Source of the DNA: Marinilabiliales bacterium
GTDB taxonomy: Bacteria > Bacteroidota > Bacteroidia > Bacteroidales > ML635J-15
Direction of reading: 5' to 3'
DNA: 64,000 nucleotides
Assembly (NCBI GenBank): GCA_002869385.1
Contig: PKTB01000024.1
Coordinates: 186,001-250,000, forward strand
The position numbers and the translations under genes are program-made. This document shows, piece by piece, positions 56,270-64,000 of this stretch. Numbering within the stretch: the first letter of the stretch is position 1; each line of letters begins with the position of its first letter. The notes under the pieces were generated by a model. The model had not been told where the DNA came from. It worked only from the letters and a program-made list of their open reading frames with translations, and did no database searches.

Positions 56270-58891
56270 ATGGAAATACCTGCAAAATACGAATCGCAAA
56301 ACATTGAGAAGAAGTGGTATAAGCACTGGATGGATAAAGGATACTTTCATTCTGAGCCAGATAACAGAGAGCCATACGCAAATGTAATACCTCCACCAAA
56401 TGTGACAGGAGTATTACACATGGGACATATGCTAAATAATACTATTCAGGATGTTTTGGTGCGTCGTGCACGTATGTTAGGTAAAAATGCAGTTTGGGTA
56501 CCCGGTACCGACCATGCGTCAATTGCTACTGAAGCTAAAGTCGTAGCAAAATTACGTGATGAAGGTATTGACAAGAATACTCTTACTCGTGAAGAGTTTC
56601 TTGAGCACGCTTGGGAGTGGAAAGAGAAACATGGTGGAATTATCCTTGAACAGCTTAAAAAGCTTGGTGCCTCATGCGATTGGGACAGAACAGCATTTAC
56701 AATGGACGAGGTACGTTCATAATCTGTCTTAAAGGTATTTGTTGACCTATATAACAAAGGTTTGATATATCGTGGTGTTAGAATGGTAAACTGGGATCCA
56801 CAGGCTAAAACTGCTGTATCTGACGAGGAAGTAATACACACAGAAGAAAACTCAAAACTTTATTACGTAAAATATCAAATCGAGGGAGAAAACGAGTTTG
56901 TAACAATTGCAACTACTCGTCCAGAAACGATATTGGGTGATACAGCTGTTTGTATTAATCCTAATGATGATAGATTTAAGCATCTTCAAGGGAAAAATGT
57001 AATTGTACCAATGGTTGACCGTGTTGTTCCAATCGTTTTAGATGAATATGTTGATATGGAGTTTGGTACAGGATGCTTAAAAATTACACCTGCTCACGAT
57101 ATCAATGATTATGAAATAGGAAATAAACATAATCTTGACTCAATCGATATTTTTAATGATAATGGTACTTTAAACGAAAGTGCAGGTTTATTTGTTGGTG
57201 TTGATAGATTTGAAGCAAGAAAACTTGCTGTTAAAAAGCTTGAAGAGCTTGGTTCGCTTGTAAAAGTTGAGGATTATACAAATAAAGTAGGTCGTTCTGA
57301 AAGAACAAATGCAGTTATTGAACCAAAACTATCAATGCAGTGGTTCCTTAAAATGGAAGATATATCAAAACCTGCACTTGAAGCTGTTGAGTCTGACGAA
57401 GTTAAGATTATACCACCAAAATTTAAAAATACTTATCGTCACTGGATGGAAAATGTGAGAGATTGGTGTGTGAGCCGTCAGTTGTGGTGGGGGCACAGAA
57501 TTCCAGCTTATTATCTTCCCGATTCAAACGATTATGTTGTAGGAGAAACTCCTGAGAAAGCTTTGGAACTTGCAATTGAGAAGACAGGAAACAAAAATCT
57601 TAAAATATCTGATCTTAGACAAGACGAAGATGTTTTAGATACTTGGTTTAGCTCTTGGTTATGGCCTATATCTGTATTTGATGGGATAAATAATCCTGAT
57701 AATGAAGATTATAAATATTACTACCCTACAAATGATTTGGTTACTGCACCTGAGATTTTGTTTTTCTGGGTTGCACGTATGATTATTGCAGGTTATGAAT
57801 ATGCTGATAAAAAGCCATTCTCAAATGTATACTTAACTGGTATTGTACGTGATAAGCAAAGACGTAAAATGTCTAAATCACTAGGTAATTCACCTGATCC
57901 ACTTGATTTAATAGACCAGTATGGTGCTGATGGTGTGAGAGTAGGGATGTTACTTTGTTAGCCAGCAGGTGGTGACTTGCTTTATGATGATAGTTTACCA
58001 GAGCAGGGGCGTAATTTTGCTAATAAAATCTGGAATGCTTTTCGTTTAGTGAAAAATTGGGAAGTTGACGAAAATATTGAACAGCCTGAACACTCAAAGG
58101 TTGCTATCGAATGGTTTAATGCAAAGCTTAATGAGACGATAGAAAGCTTGAATAAACAATATGATGACTTTAGACTTTCTGAGGCTCTTATGACTGTATA
58201 TAAATTATTCTGGGACGATTTTTCATCATGGTATTTAGAAATGATAAAGCCAGAATATCAGAAACCTATTGATGCTCAGACTTATAATCAAACTCTCGAG
58301 TTCTTTAAGAAGCTTTCTTTGTTACTATCACCATTTATGCCTTTCATTACAGAGGAATTGTGGCAGTTCTTAAAGAATGATGATGATGCTGAATCAATTG
58401 TTATTGCAAAATGGCCGGAGGTTGAGAAAGCAAACACCAAGCTTATTTCTCAATTTGAAGATTGTATGCAGATTGTAGGAAATATAAGAAATATTCGTCA
58501 GGATAAGAATATTCCTATGCGTGATAAACTTAGCTTAAATATCATAAAACATGGAGAATACAGTTCTATATTTGATTCAGTTATCTTAAAACTTGGTAAT
58601 CTTTCAGAGATACTCACAATTGAAGAAAAGCTCGAAATGGCAGCTAGTTTCCTTGTTAAATCTCATGAGTATTTTATTCCAATTGAGATAAACAAAGAGG
58701 AAGAGATTAAAAAGCTAGAAGAAGAACTTAAATATACCGAAGGTTTTTTAACCGGTGTTCTGAAAAAGCTTGGAAACGAACGTTTTGTTAATAATGCGCC
58801 CGAAAAGGTGATTGAAATTGAGCGCAAAAAACAAGCTGATGCCGAAGCGAAGATCAGAATATTAAATGAGCAGATTGCCAGCTTGAAATAA
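56270..58891 (+). pseudogene. valS: Valine-tRNA ligase with two in-frame stops
   Basis: A single frame of 874 codons, the normal length for ValRS. The HIGH-type site is in [16 protein letters not shown] near residue 45, the KMSKS loop in [14 protein letters not shown] near residue 535; the editing domain ([17 protein letters not shown]) and the C-terminal coiled coil (EEIKKLEEELKYTEGFLTGVL) are also present. Stops are TAA at 56720-56722 ([19 protein letters not shown]; relatives have Glu, GAA to TAA) and TAG at 57959-57961 (GMLLC-stop-PAGGDLL; relatives have Ser or Ala, TCG to TAG). The enzyme is essential, so the stops are probably sequence errors or suppressed, not gene death. Confidence 0.93.
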
Positions 58892-58922
58892 AGGAAGACT
58901 GAAGACTGGAGACCGAAGCTAG

Positions 58923-59006
58923 ACAGTAAAGCCGCACGGTCGTGCAGCTTTACTGTAACAATAATAGACCAAAAAACCCGAAGATCCCTTCGGGTTTTTT
59001 TGGTCT
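58923..59006. terminator. Strong hairpin followed by a bidirectional terminator between valS and adk
   Basis: First hairpin: ACAGTAAAGC (58923-58932) pairs with GCTTTACTGT (58947-58956) and encloses a second stem (GCAC/GTGC). Next, AGACCAAAAAAACCCGAAG pairs with CTTCGGGTTTTTTTGGTCT (58966-59006). The genes on both sides converge, so it serves both strands. The first hairpin has no T-run and may be a separate element. Confidence 0.85.
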
Positions 59007-59020
59007 ATGTTTATCGAAAA

Positions 59021-59058
59021 CTTTGGTCATCGGTCACCCGTCATCAGTCACCCGTCAC
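59021..59058. repeat. GGTCATCGGTCACCCGTCATCAG minisatellite
   Basis: Units TCATCGGTCACCCG, TCATCAGTCACCCG and TCAC, the complement of the TGACGGGTGACCGATGAC spacer at 28549. The related word GAAGACTGAAGACTGG sits at 58893-58908. Confidence 0.75.
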
Positions 59059-59060
59059 AT

Positions 59061-60233
59061 CTACTTCCTAATCTCTTTAAACGCCTTTTCTATTGTATCT
59101 GCAATTTGTTCATGAAGCTTTTCAGGATCATCATTTCCATTGAAGTTAACAAGTTTGTCTTGCTGTTCGTAGAAATCTAGTATTTTACAACTTCTATCTT
59201 GTAAAACTTCCAAACGATGGATAATTGTTTCAGCATCCATGTCGTATGATCTGGCATTTGGAGTTTTTGACCTTGCCGTAAGTCTCTTTAGTGACAATAG
59301 TGTTGAAGTATTCATATTCATCACAAGTGAAACAGAAGAGTCTAGTTTTTTAAGTAAACCTCCTAGAATATATGCTTGTACAAGAGTAGAAGGGAAGCCT
59401 TTAAAAATAAAGCCTTTAATGTTTTTGTGTTGGGCAATTTTTCTTTCAATTAGACGAATTGCAATATCATCCGGAACAATGTCTCCGGTTTCCAGATATG
59501 GTTTAGCGATTTTCCCAAGTTCAGTTTGTTCAGCAACTTCTTTACGAATCATCTCACCTGTAGAAATGTAAACCATATTGAATTTCTTTGCCAAACGTTT
59601 TGCCTGAGTTCCTTTCCCTGCTCCCGGAGGGCCAAAGAATACAACATTAAGTAATGTTTGTGATAGTATTTCTTCAATTCTGTCTGTCACTCTTTCAAAA
59701 ACTTCATCTACTGTTCCAATACCATCAATTGCATAATATTTTCCCTGATCTTTATAATAATCAATTACCTGAACTGTCTTTGTGTCGTATTCATGAAGTC
59801 TGTTCTCGATAATTTCTTTTTTATCATCAGCTCTATTTTCTTTAGAAGCTCTGGCCATCATCCTACCTATTAGCTCATCTTTAGGAACTTCAAGACTAAT
59901 CAAACATGAGAGCTTTGTGTTCATTTTAATAAGAAGACCATCTAAAATATATGCCTGAGCATAAGTACGAGGGAAACCATCAAACAGTATACCGTTACTG
60001 TCAGGGTTCATATTTATGCTATTTTCAATAATCTGTACAATTGTCTCATCACATACAAGACCACCTTGTTCAATAACTTCTTTAGCTTGTAAACCAAATG
60101 GAGTTTTATCTGCTATTTCTTTTCGTAATATATCTCCTGTAGAGATATAAGTTAAATTGTACTTTTCTGCTAGTTTTTTAGCCTGAGTACCTTTTCCTGC
60201 GCCCGGAGGGCCAAATAAAGCAATGTTTAACAT
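59061..60233 (-). CDS. adk: Tandem-fused adenylate kinase (two Adk units in one chain)
   Basis: The protein has 390 residues, twice the usual length. Unit 1 (about 1-190) is canonical: LFGPPGAGKGTQ at 7-18, ISTGDILRKEI, FDGFPRTYAQAYIL and the LID segment RASKENRADDKKEIIENRLHEY. Unit 2 (about 195-390) repeats FFGPPGAGKGTQ and ISTGEMIRKEV, but the conserved DGFPRT has become FKGFPSTLVQAYIL, so its NMP-binding Arg is lost, and its LID (RSKTPNARSYDMDAETIIHRL) lacks the normal Arg pattern. Unit 2 may be regulatory or have altered specificity. The gene is 2 bp after hpt on the minus strand. Confidence in activity of unit 2 is low. Confidence 0.88.
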   Translation of the reverse strand: MLNIALFGPPGAGKGTQAKKLAEKYNLTYISTGDILRKEIADKTPFGLQAKEVIEQGGLVCDETIVQIIENSINMNPDSNGILFDGFPRTYAQAYILDGLLIKMNTKLSCLISLEVPKDELIGRMMARASKENRADDKKEIIENRLHEYDTKTVQVIDYYKDQGKYYAIDGIGTVDEVFERVTDRIEEILSQTLLNVVFFGPPGAGKGTQAKRLAKKFNMVYISTGEMIRKEVAEQTELGKIAKPYLETGDIVPDDIAIRLIERKIAQHKNIKGFIFKGFPSTLVQAYILGGLLKKLDSSVSLVMNMNTSTLLSLKRLTARSKTPNARSYDMDAETIIHRLEVLQDRSCKILDFYEQQDKLVNFNGNDDPEKLHEQIADTIEKAFKEIRK

Positions 60234-60235
60234 AA

Positions 60236-60772
60236 TTAGTCACTGATTTTATAGATGTGTTTTAAATTTCTTCCATAACCATTATAATCAAGGCCGTAAC
60301 CTACGATAAAGTCATTTGGGATATCAAAGCAGAAATAATCAATCTTGTACATATCATTATATGCTTCAGGTTTATAAAGCAATGTTGCTATTTTAATTTC
60401 AGCAGGCTCATAACCTTTTAATTGTTTTACAATATTGTCAATAGTTATACCGGTATCAATAATATCTTCTAAGATTACAATAGTGCGTCCTTTGATATCT
60501 TCATTTAAACCAATTAGTCTTTTTATTTTACCTGTGCTTGATGTTCCTTCATATGAAGCAAGCTTAAGAAATGAAATTCCACATGGGATGTTAAGGTTTT
60601 TAAACAGTTCTCCTGCAAACATAAATGAGCCATTTAAAATACCTAAAAACAGAGGGTTTTTGTCTTTTAAATCATTATTGATTTTAAGTGCTAAATCACT
60701 TATCCTTTTTTCAATTTCTTTATTTTCAATAAATAATGAAAAATGCTTGTCGTGAACTTGTACTTTGTCCAT
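60236..60772 (-). CDS. hpt: Hypoxanthine phosphoribosyltransferase
   Basis: The product has 178 residues. The PRPP-binding loop is VILEDIIDTGITIDNIV near residue 100, and the other family marks are FLGILNGSFMFAGELF, FLKLASYEGTSSTGKIK and DFIVGYGLDYNGYGRNL. It converts hypoxanthine (and often guanine) plus PRPP to IMP/GMP. It is co-transcribed with the tandem adk gene; adk supplies nucleotides for the same salvage route. Confidence 0.94.
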   Translation of the reverse strand: MDKVQVHDKHFSLFIENKEIEKRISDLALKINNDLKDKNPLFLGILNGSFMFAGELFKNLNIPCGISFLKLASYEGTSSTGKIKRLIGLNEDIKGRTIVILEDIIDTGITIDNIVKQLKGYEPAEIKIATLLYKPEAYNDMYKIDYFCFDIPNDFIVGYGLDYNGYGRNLKHIYKISD

Positions 60773-60948
60773 AATTTGTGGGTTTGGTTTACCGAAATAT
60801 TTAATTAATAATCAATTAACAATTTAGAAAAATCAAAGTTCAAAGAAACAAAAAATTATACTAAAAAATTTAAAAATAGAGTAAATTTCAAAATTTGTTA
60901 TGTATTTTTACAAATTGTATGTAAAACTATAGAAAACTAATTTTAAAG

Positions 60949-61458
60949 ATGAAACCAACTGTTAGTATTATTATGGGGTCCACTTCGGACTGGAAAGTGA
61001 TGGAAAAAGCTGCTAAGCAGCTTAACGATTTGGAGATTCCTTTTGAAATTAACGCTCTGTCTGCTCACAGAACACCTGATCAGGTTGAGGAGTTTGCAAA
61101 AAATGCTGCTGATAGAGGCATTAAAGTTATTATTGCTGGTGCTGGCATGGCAGCACACTTATGTGGCGTTATTGCTGCTATGACAACAGTTCCTGTTATT
61201 GGTGTTCCAATAAATGCAACACTTGATGGTATGGACGCATTACTCGCTATAGTACAAATGCCTCCAGGAATACCAGTTGCAACAGTAGCAATAAATGGTG
61301 CTCAAAATGCAGCTATTTTAGCTGCACAAATGATTGCAACAGGTGATGAAAAACTTGCTGCAAAGCTTGCTGAGTTTAAGCAAAATTTAAAACAGAAAAT
61401 AGTTAACGCAAATAAAGATCTTGAGGAGCATAAATTTGATTTTCGCGTTATCGAATAA
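60949..61458 (+). CDS. purE: N5-carboxyaminoimidazole ribonucleotide mutase
   Basis: The protein has 169 residues. Family marks: IIMGSTSDWKVMEKAAKQL, the catalytic His in INALSAHRTPDQ (about residue 42), IIAGAGMAAHLCGVIAAMTTVPVIGVPI and LDGMDALLAIVQMPPGIPVATVAINGAQNAAILAAQ. It is the class I type that rearranges N5-CAIR to CAIR in purine synthesis. The outer-membrane gene follows 9 bp later. Confidence 0.95.
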   Translation: MKPTVSIIMGSTSDWKVMEKAAKQLNDLEIPFEINALSAHRTPDQVEEFAKNAADRGIKVIIAGAGMAAHLCGVIAAMTTVPVIGVPINATLDGMDALLAIVQMPPGIPVATVAINGAQNAAILAAQMIATGDEKLAAKLAEFKQNLKQKIVNANKDLEEHKFDFRVIE

Positions 61459-61467
61459 ATATTTAAT

Positions 61468-62277
61468 ATGAAGAGATACTTAATAGTAACATTTACCCTT
61501 GTTTTATCCATAACTGCCTTTTCACAGTCAGAGTATAATTTTGCCGGGGCCAGATCTGCAGGTATGGGACGAACTGGAGTAACCTTAGTTGATAACTGGG
61601 CAGTATTTAATAATCCTGCTGCAATGACAGGAGTAGAAAACCCAATGGCTGGAATTTTCTATGAAAATAGATTTTTACTTAATGAAACTGGCTATGGAGC
61701 ACTGGCATTTACCTCACCTTTGCTTGGAGGTAGTGTCGGATTAGGAATTTCCCATTATGGCTATAGCCTATTTCAGTCAGATAAGTTTTCCTTTGGTTTT
61801 GCTCAACAGTTATTTAAAACAGTTTCTATGGGTGTAAATATTGATTATATCTCAGTCAGACAGTCCGGTATGTACGGTAACTTAAATGCAATTAATTTTG
61901 AACTGGGACTATTTGCTAAACCAAATGATAATTTTTCAATTGGGGCACATGTGTTTAATCCAATGAATATGTCCTATTTTGAAGATTATGACCTTAGAAT
62001 GCCTATAGCATTGAAGTTAGGTTTTTCTTATCTATTTAGTAAATCTCTTTTGTTTGCAATTGAAACAGGACAGGCTATAAATGGTTACGTTCCAGTATTT
62101 AAGACAGGTATAGAATATACTATAAATAATCAATTCTCAATGCGAACAGGTATTGCTCTGATGCCAGTGGAATATTCATTTGGACTTGGCTATCATTCTA
62201 GTAGTATTATATTTGATTTAGCATATGCATATCATGAGGTTTTAGGTTCAACTCCAAAAATAGCTGTGTCGTATTAA
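61468..62277 (+). CDS. PorV/FadL-like outer-membrane protein (stop possibly shifted)
   Basis: The protein has 269 residues with a signal peptide (MKRYLIVTFTLVLSITAFSQ). The start of the mature part (YNFAGARSAGMGRTGVTLVDNWAVFNNPAAM) is the N-terminal plug typical of PorV/PorQ and FadL-like barrels, followed by strands up to IIFDLAYAYHEVLGSTPKIAVSY. If base 62275 was G, this frame would read GAA at 62275 and end four codons later, and the next gene would gain an ATG. The gene is probably a surface or T9SS-related protein; the function is unproven. Confidence 0.75.
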   Translation: MKRYLIVTFTLVLSITAFSQSEYNFAGARSAGMGRTGVTLVDNWAVFNNPAAMTGVENPMAGIFYENRFLLNETGYGALAFTSPLLGGSVGLGISHYGYSLFQSDKFSFGFAQQLFKTVSMGVNIDYISVRQSGMYGNLNAINFELGLFAKPNDNFSIGAHVFNPMNMSYFEDYDLRMPIALKLGFSYLFSKSLLFAIETGQAINGYVPVFKTGIEYTINNQFSMRTGIALMPVEYSFGLGYHSSSIIFDLAYAYHEVLGSTPKIAVSY

Positions 62278-63958
62278 TTTTAAAGGAATTTTCATACTAT
62301 TCCTATTAACAATAGGAGTCTCTGCTGCTCTTTTAGCACAGGAGGAGGACAATATGCCTCAATTGGATGAAATAATTGAGGAAATAGCAGCCTCTACAGA
62401 TGCTGAGCTCGATTATACTAACTTATTTCTAAGTCTGGAAAATCTATATTATAGTCCACTTGACTTAAATACAGCAAGTGAAGAAGATTTTAATAAATTA
62501 ATCTTTCTTACAGAATATCAGGTTTTTTCATTATTGAATTATCGCAAAAAATATGGCAAGTACACAACAGTCTATGAATTACAATATGTTGATGGAATCG
62601 ACCCACTGACATTAAAATTCTTATTACCTTTTGTTGAAGTTGCTGAAGATTCAGGACAGAAAAAAATGAGTATTGGCAAAATGCTAACTTATGGAAGACA
62701 TACTGTTATGACCAGATATCAGAGATTACTTCAGGAAAAGGACGGATACTTACCTATTGCCGATAGTATTATTGCTGAGAACCCTGATAAATCGAGATAT
62801 CTAGGTAGTCCTGACAAGCTATATTTTAGATATAATTATCAATATAAAGATAAGCTATATTATGGTCTTACAGCCGAAAAAGACGATGGTGAACAATTTT
62901 TTAACGGAGCTCAAAAATATGGGTTTGATTATTATTCAGGACATTTTCAAATTAATGATTTAGGAATTGTAAAGAAGATAATAATTGGTGATTATGTGGC
63001 TCAGTTTGGCCAGGGGCTTACGATGTGGTCGGGGATGAGTTTTGGAAAGACAACAAATACAGCAAATGTTATAAAAAAAGCAAGAGGAGTTCATAAATAC
63101 AGTTCAGTAAATGAGTCTGCATTTTTAAGAGGTCAGGCAATGACACTGCAATTTAAGAACTTTACATTTACAGAATTTGTGTCATATAAGCCAATAGATG
63201 GTTCGGTTAGTTCTACAGAGGACACTGTATTTATTGAGGATGAGCAGTATATTGCAAATTTCCTTGAGACAGGTTATCATCGTACTCCATCAGAAATTGC
63301 CAAACGCAAAACAATTAACGAATTTATCAGTGGAGGGAATCTTAGCTGGAGTAGTGAACACTTGAGGTTAGGTGCTACAGGTGTCTATTATGCTTTTTCT
63401 GACTCTCTTGCACCCAATAGTCAGGCATATAGGTATTTTGATTTCAGTGGGTATTCAAATGCAAATTTTGGTATTGATTATCTTGTGACGATTCCTAAAG
63501 TAAATATTTTTGGAGAAACCTCCATAAGTCCGAATATGGGAATTTCGAGTATAAATGGAGCCGTATTTGATCTTGTCCCTGAGTTTAAAATGTCTGCAAT
63601 CTATCGTTATTATAGTCCTGATTATCAAGCACTTTATGCGCAACCATTCTCTGAAGGTAATAAGCCTTATAATGAGTCTGGTTTGTTTGTTGGATTTCAG
63701 ATATTTCCTAGAAAATACTGGAAAGTTGAAGCCTATTACGATGCATGGAAATATCCTTGGTTAAGATATGGAGTTGGTGGCCCATCAACAGGAAATGAAT
63801 ATTTAGTCCAAGTAAGTCACTATCCAAAGCGAAATCTGGATATGTATGTTCGTTTTAAGTATGAAACTAAAGAGAAGAATAATAGTGATATCGAATATGG
63901 AGTTAGACCTTTAGATTCTTATGTTAGTGCAAAATTTAGATACCAGATTAATTACTAA
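62273..63958 (+). CDS. Exported helix-hairpin-helix protein with a beta-barrel part (start codon apparently ATT)
   Basis: The protein has about 561 residues. From the first clear ATG (62354, MPQLDEIIEE) it would lack a signal, but the same frame extends upstream to 62273: ATT-NFKGIFILFLLTIGVSAALLAQEED, a perfect signal peptide. ATT at 62273-62275 would be ATG if the T were G. The N-terminal ComEA-like HhH pair is PLDLNTASEEDFNKLIFLTEYQVFSLLNYRKKYGKYTTVYELQYVDGIDP. The rest (GNLSWSSEHLRLGATGVYYAFSD, then LFVGFQIFPRKYWKVEAYYDAWKYPW, ending RYQINY) looks like outer-membrane barrel strands. Function unknown. Confidence 0.7.
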   Translation: MNFKGIFILFLLTIGVSAALLAQEEDNMPQLDEIIEEIAASTDAELDYTNLFLSLENLYYSPLDLNTASEEDFNKLIFLTEYQVFSLLNYRKKYGKYTTVYELQYVDGIDPLTLKFLLPFVEVAEDSGQKKMSIGKMLTYGRHTVMTRYQRLLQEKDGYLPIADSIIAENPDKSRYLGSPDKLYFRYNYQYKDKLYYGLTAEKDDGEQFFNGAQKYGFDYYSGHFQINDLGIVKKIIIGDYVAQFGQGLTMWSGMSFGKTTNTANVIKKARGVHKYSSVNESAFLRGQAMTLQFKNFTFTEFVSYKPIDGSVSSTEDTVFIEDEQYIANFLETGYHRTPSEIAKRKTINEFISGGNLSWSSEHLRLGATGVYYAFSDSLAPNSQAYRYFDFSGYSNANFGIDYLVTIPKVNIFGETSISPNMGISSINGAVFDLVPEFKMSAIYRYYSPDYQALYAQPFSEGNKPYNESGLFVGFQIFPRKYWKVEAYYDAWKYPWLRYGVGGPSTGNEYLVQVSHYPKRNLDMYVRFKYETKEKNNSDIEYGVRPLDSYVSAKFRYQINY

Positions 63959-64000
63959 CCTGATAAACAATTAAAACTTAAAAATAGGGTAGAAGTGGCA
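63959..64000. other. Right edge, non-coding
   Basis: After the stop at 63956-63958 nothing is recognisable; the next gene begins outside the window. Confidence 0.5.

Noticed and set aside
1580..57961. Stop-codon reassignment (TAA/TAG = Gln as in some phages and ciliates) as the cause of broken genes
   Set aside because: All three stop codons occur internally, at positions where homologues have Glu, Ser, Ala, Gly and Gln, and the same codons end intact neighbouring genes such as nqrB (TAA) and nqrD (TAG).

Overview
The window comes from an AT-rich Bacteroidota chromosome, most likely a Bacteroidales/Marinilabiliales-type marine or sediment lineage. The evidence is: promoters of the Bacteroidota type (TTTG, 19-21 nt, TANNTTTG), a secreted protein with a type IX sorting tail, a six-gene Na+-NQR operon, DUF2723 and DUF4831 proteins, a LytS/LytTR pair, and the gene set skp, ffh, folD, purB, valS, adk, hpt, purE.

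Positions 1 to about 18,550 are accessory DNA that looks like one integrated element. Its right end is a degenerate copy of the 3' end of tRNA-Ser (18521-18550) preceded by short direct repeats; no integrase is visible, so the left end lies outside the window. The element carries an excisionase-like HTH gene, a primase/VapE-type gene and a defence cargo: an interrupted nuclease/PIN-like gene (197-2510), a YprB-like RNase H-fold gene, an endonuclease III-like glycosylase, a GmrSD-type DUF262-DUF1524 nuclease, and a type I restriction locus (hsdM, hsdS, hsdR). Inside that locus lie an ORF6N/PLD-like gene and an AbiF (Abi_2, HEPN) gene. Just upstream of AbiF is a structured RNA candidate with its own promoter, matching the abiF RNA arrangement.

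From about 18,650 to the end the sequence is core chromosome: envelope proteins; rlmD; skp, a glycosyltransferase and a lipoprotein; ffh and folD; a block of TTGTTTCTTG minisatellites around an S23-type and a DUF192 gene; an MsbA-like ABC exporter; purB; DUF2723; a large T9SS cargo protein; a POT peptide transporter; nnr; an Omp85-like protein; a LytS-LytTR-HPt-SPFH cluster; nqrABCDEF; valS; a tandem-fused adenylate kinase with hpt; purE; and two outer-membrane proteins.

The strongest anomaly is global. At least 14 in-frame stop codons (TAA, TAG and TGA) interrupt eight otherwise intact reading frames, including purB and valS, with no frameshift. Where homology indicates the lost residue, nearly every case is explained by one G:C to T:A transversion, and one lost start codon (62273-62275) fits the same change. 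This points to oxidative-type damage or error in the sequence, or to a mutator lineage, rather than to stop-codon reassignment. Genes with internal stops are listed as pseudogenes over their full original span; several are probably functional in the living organism.
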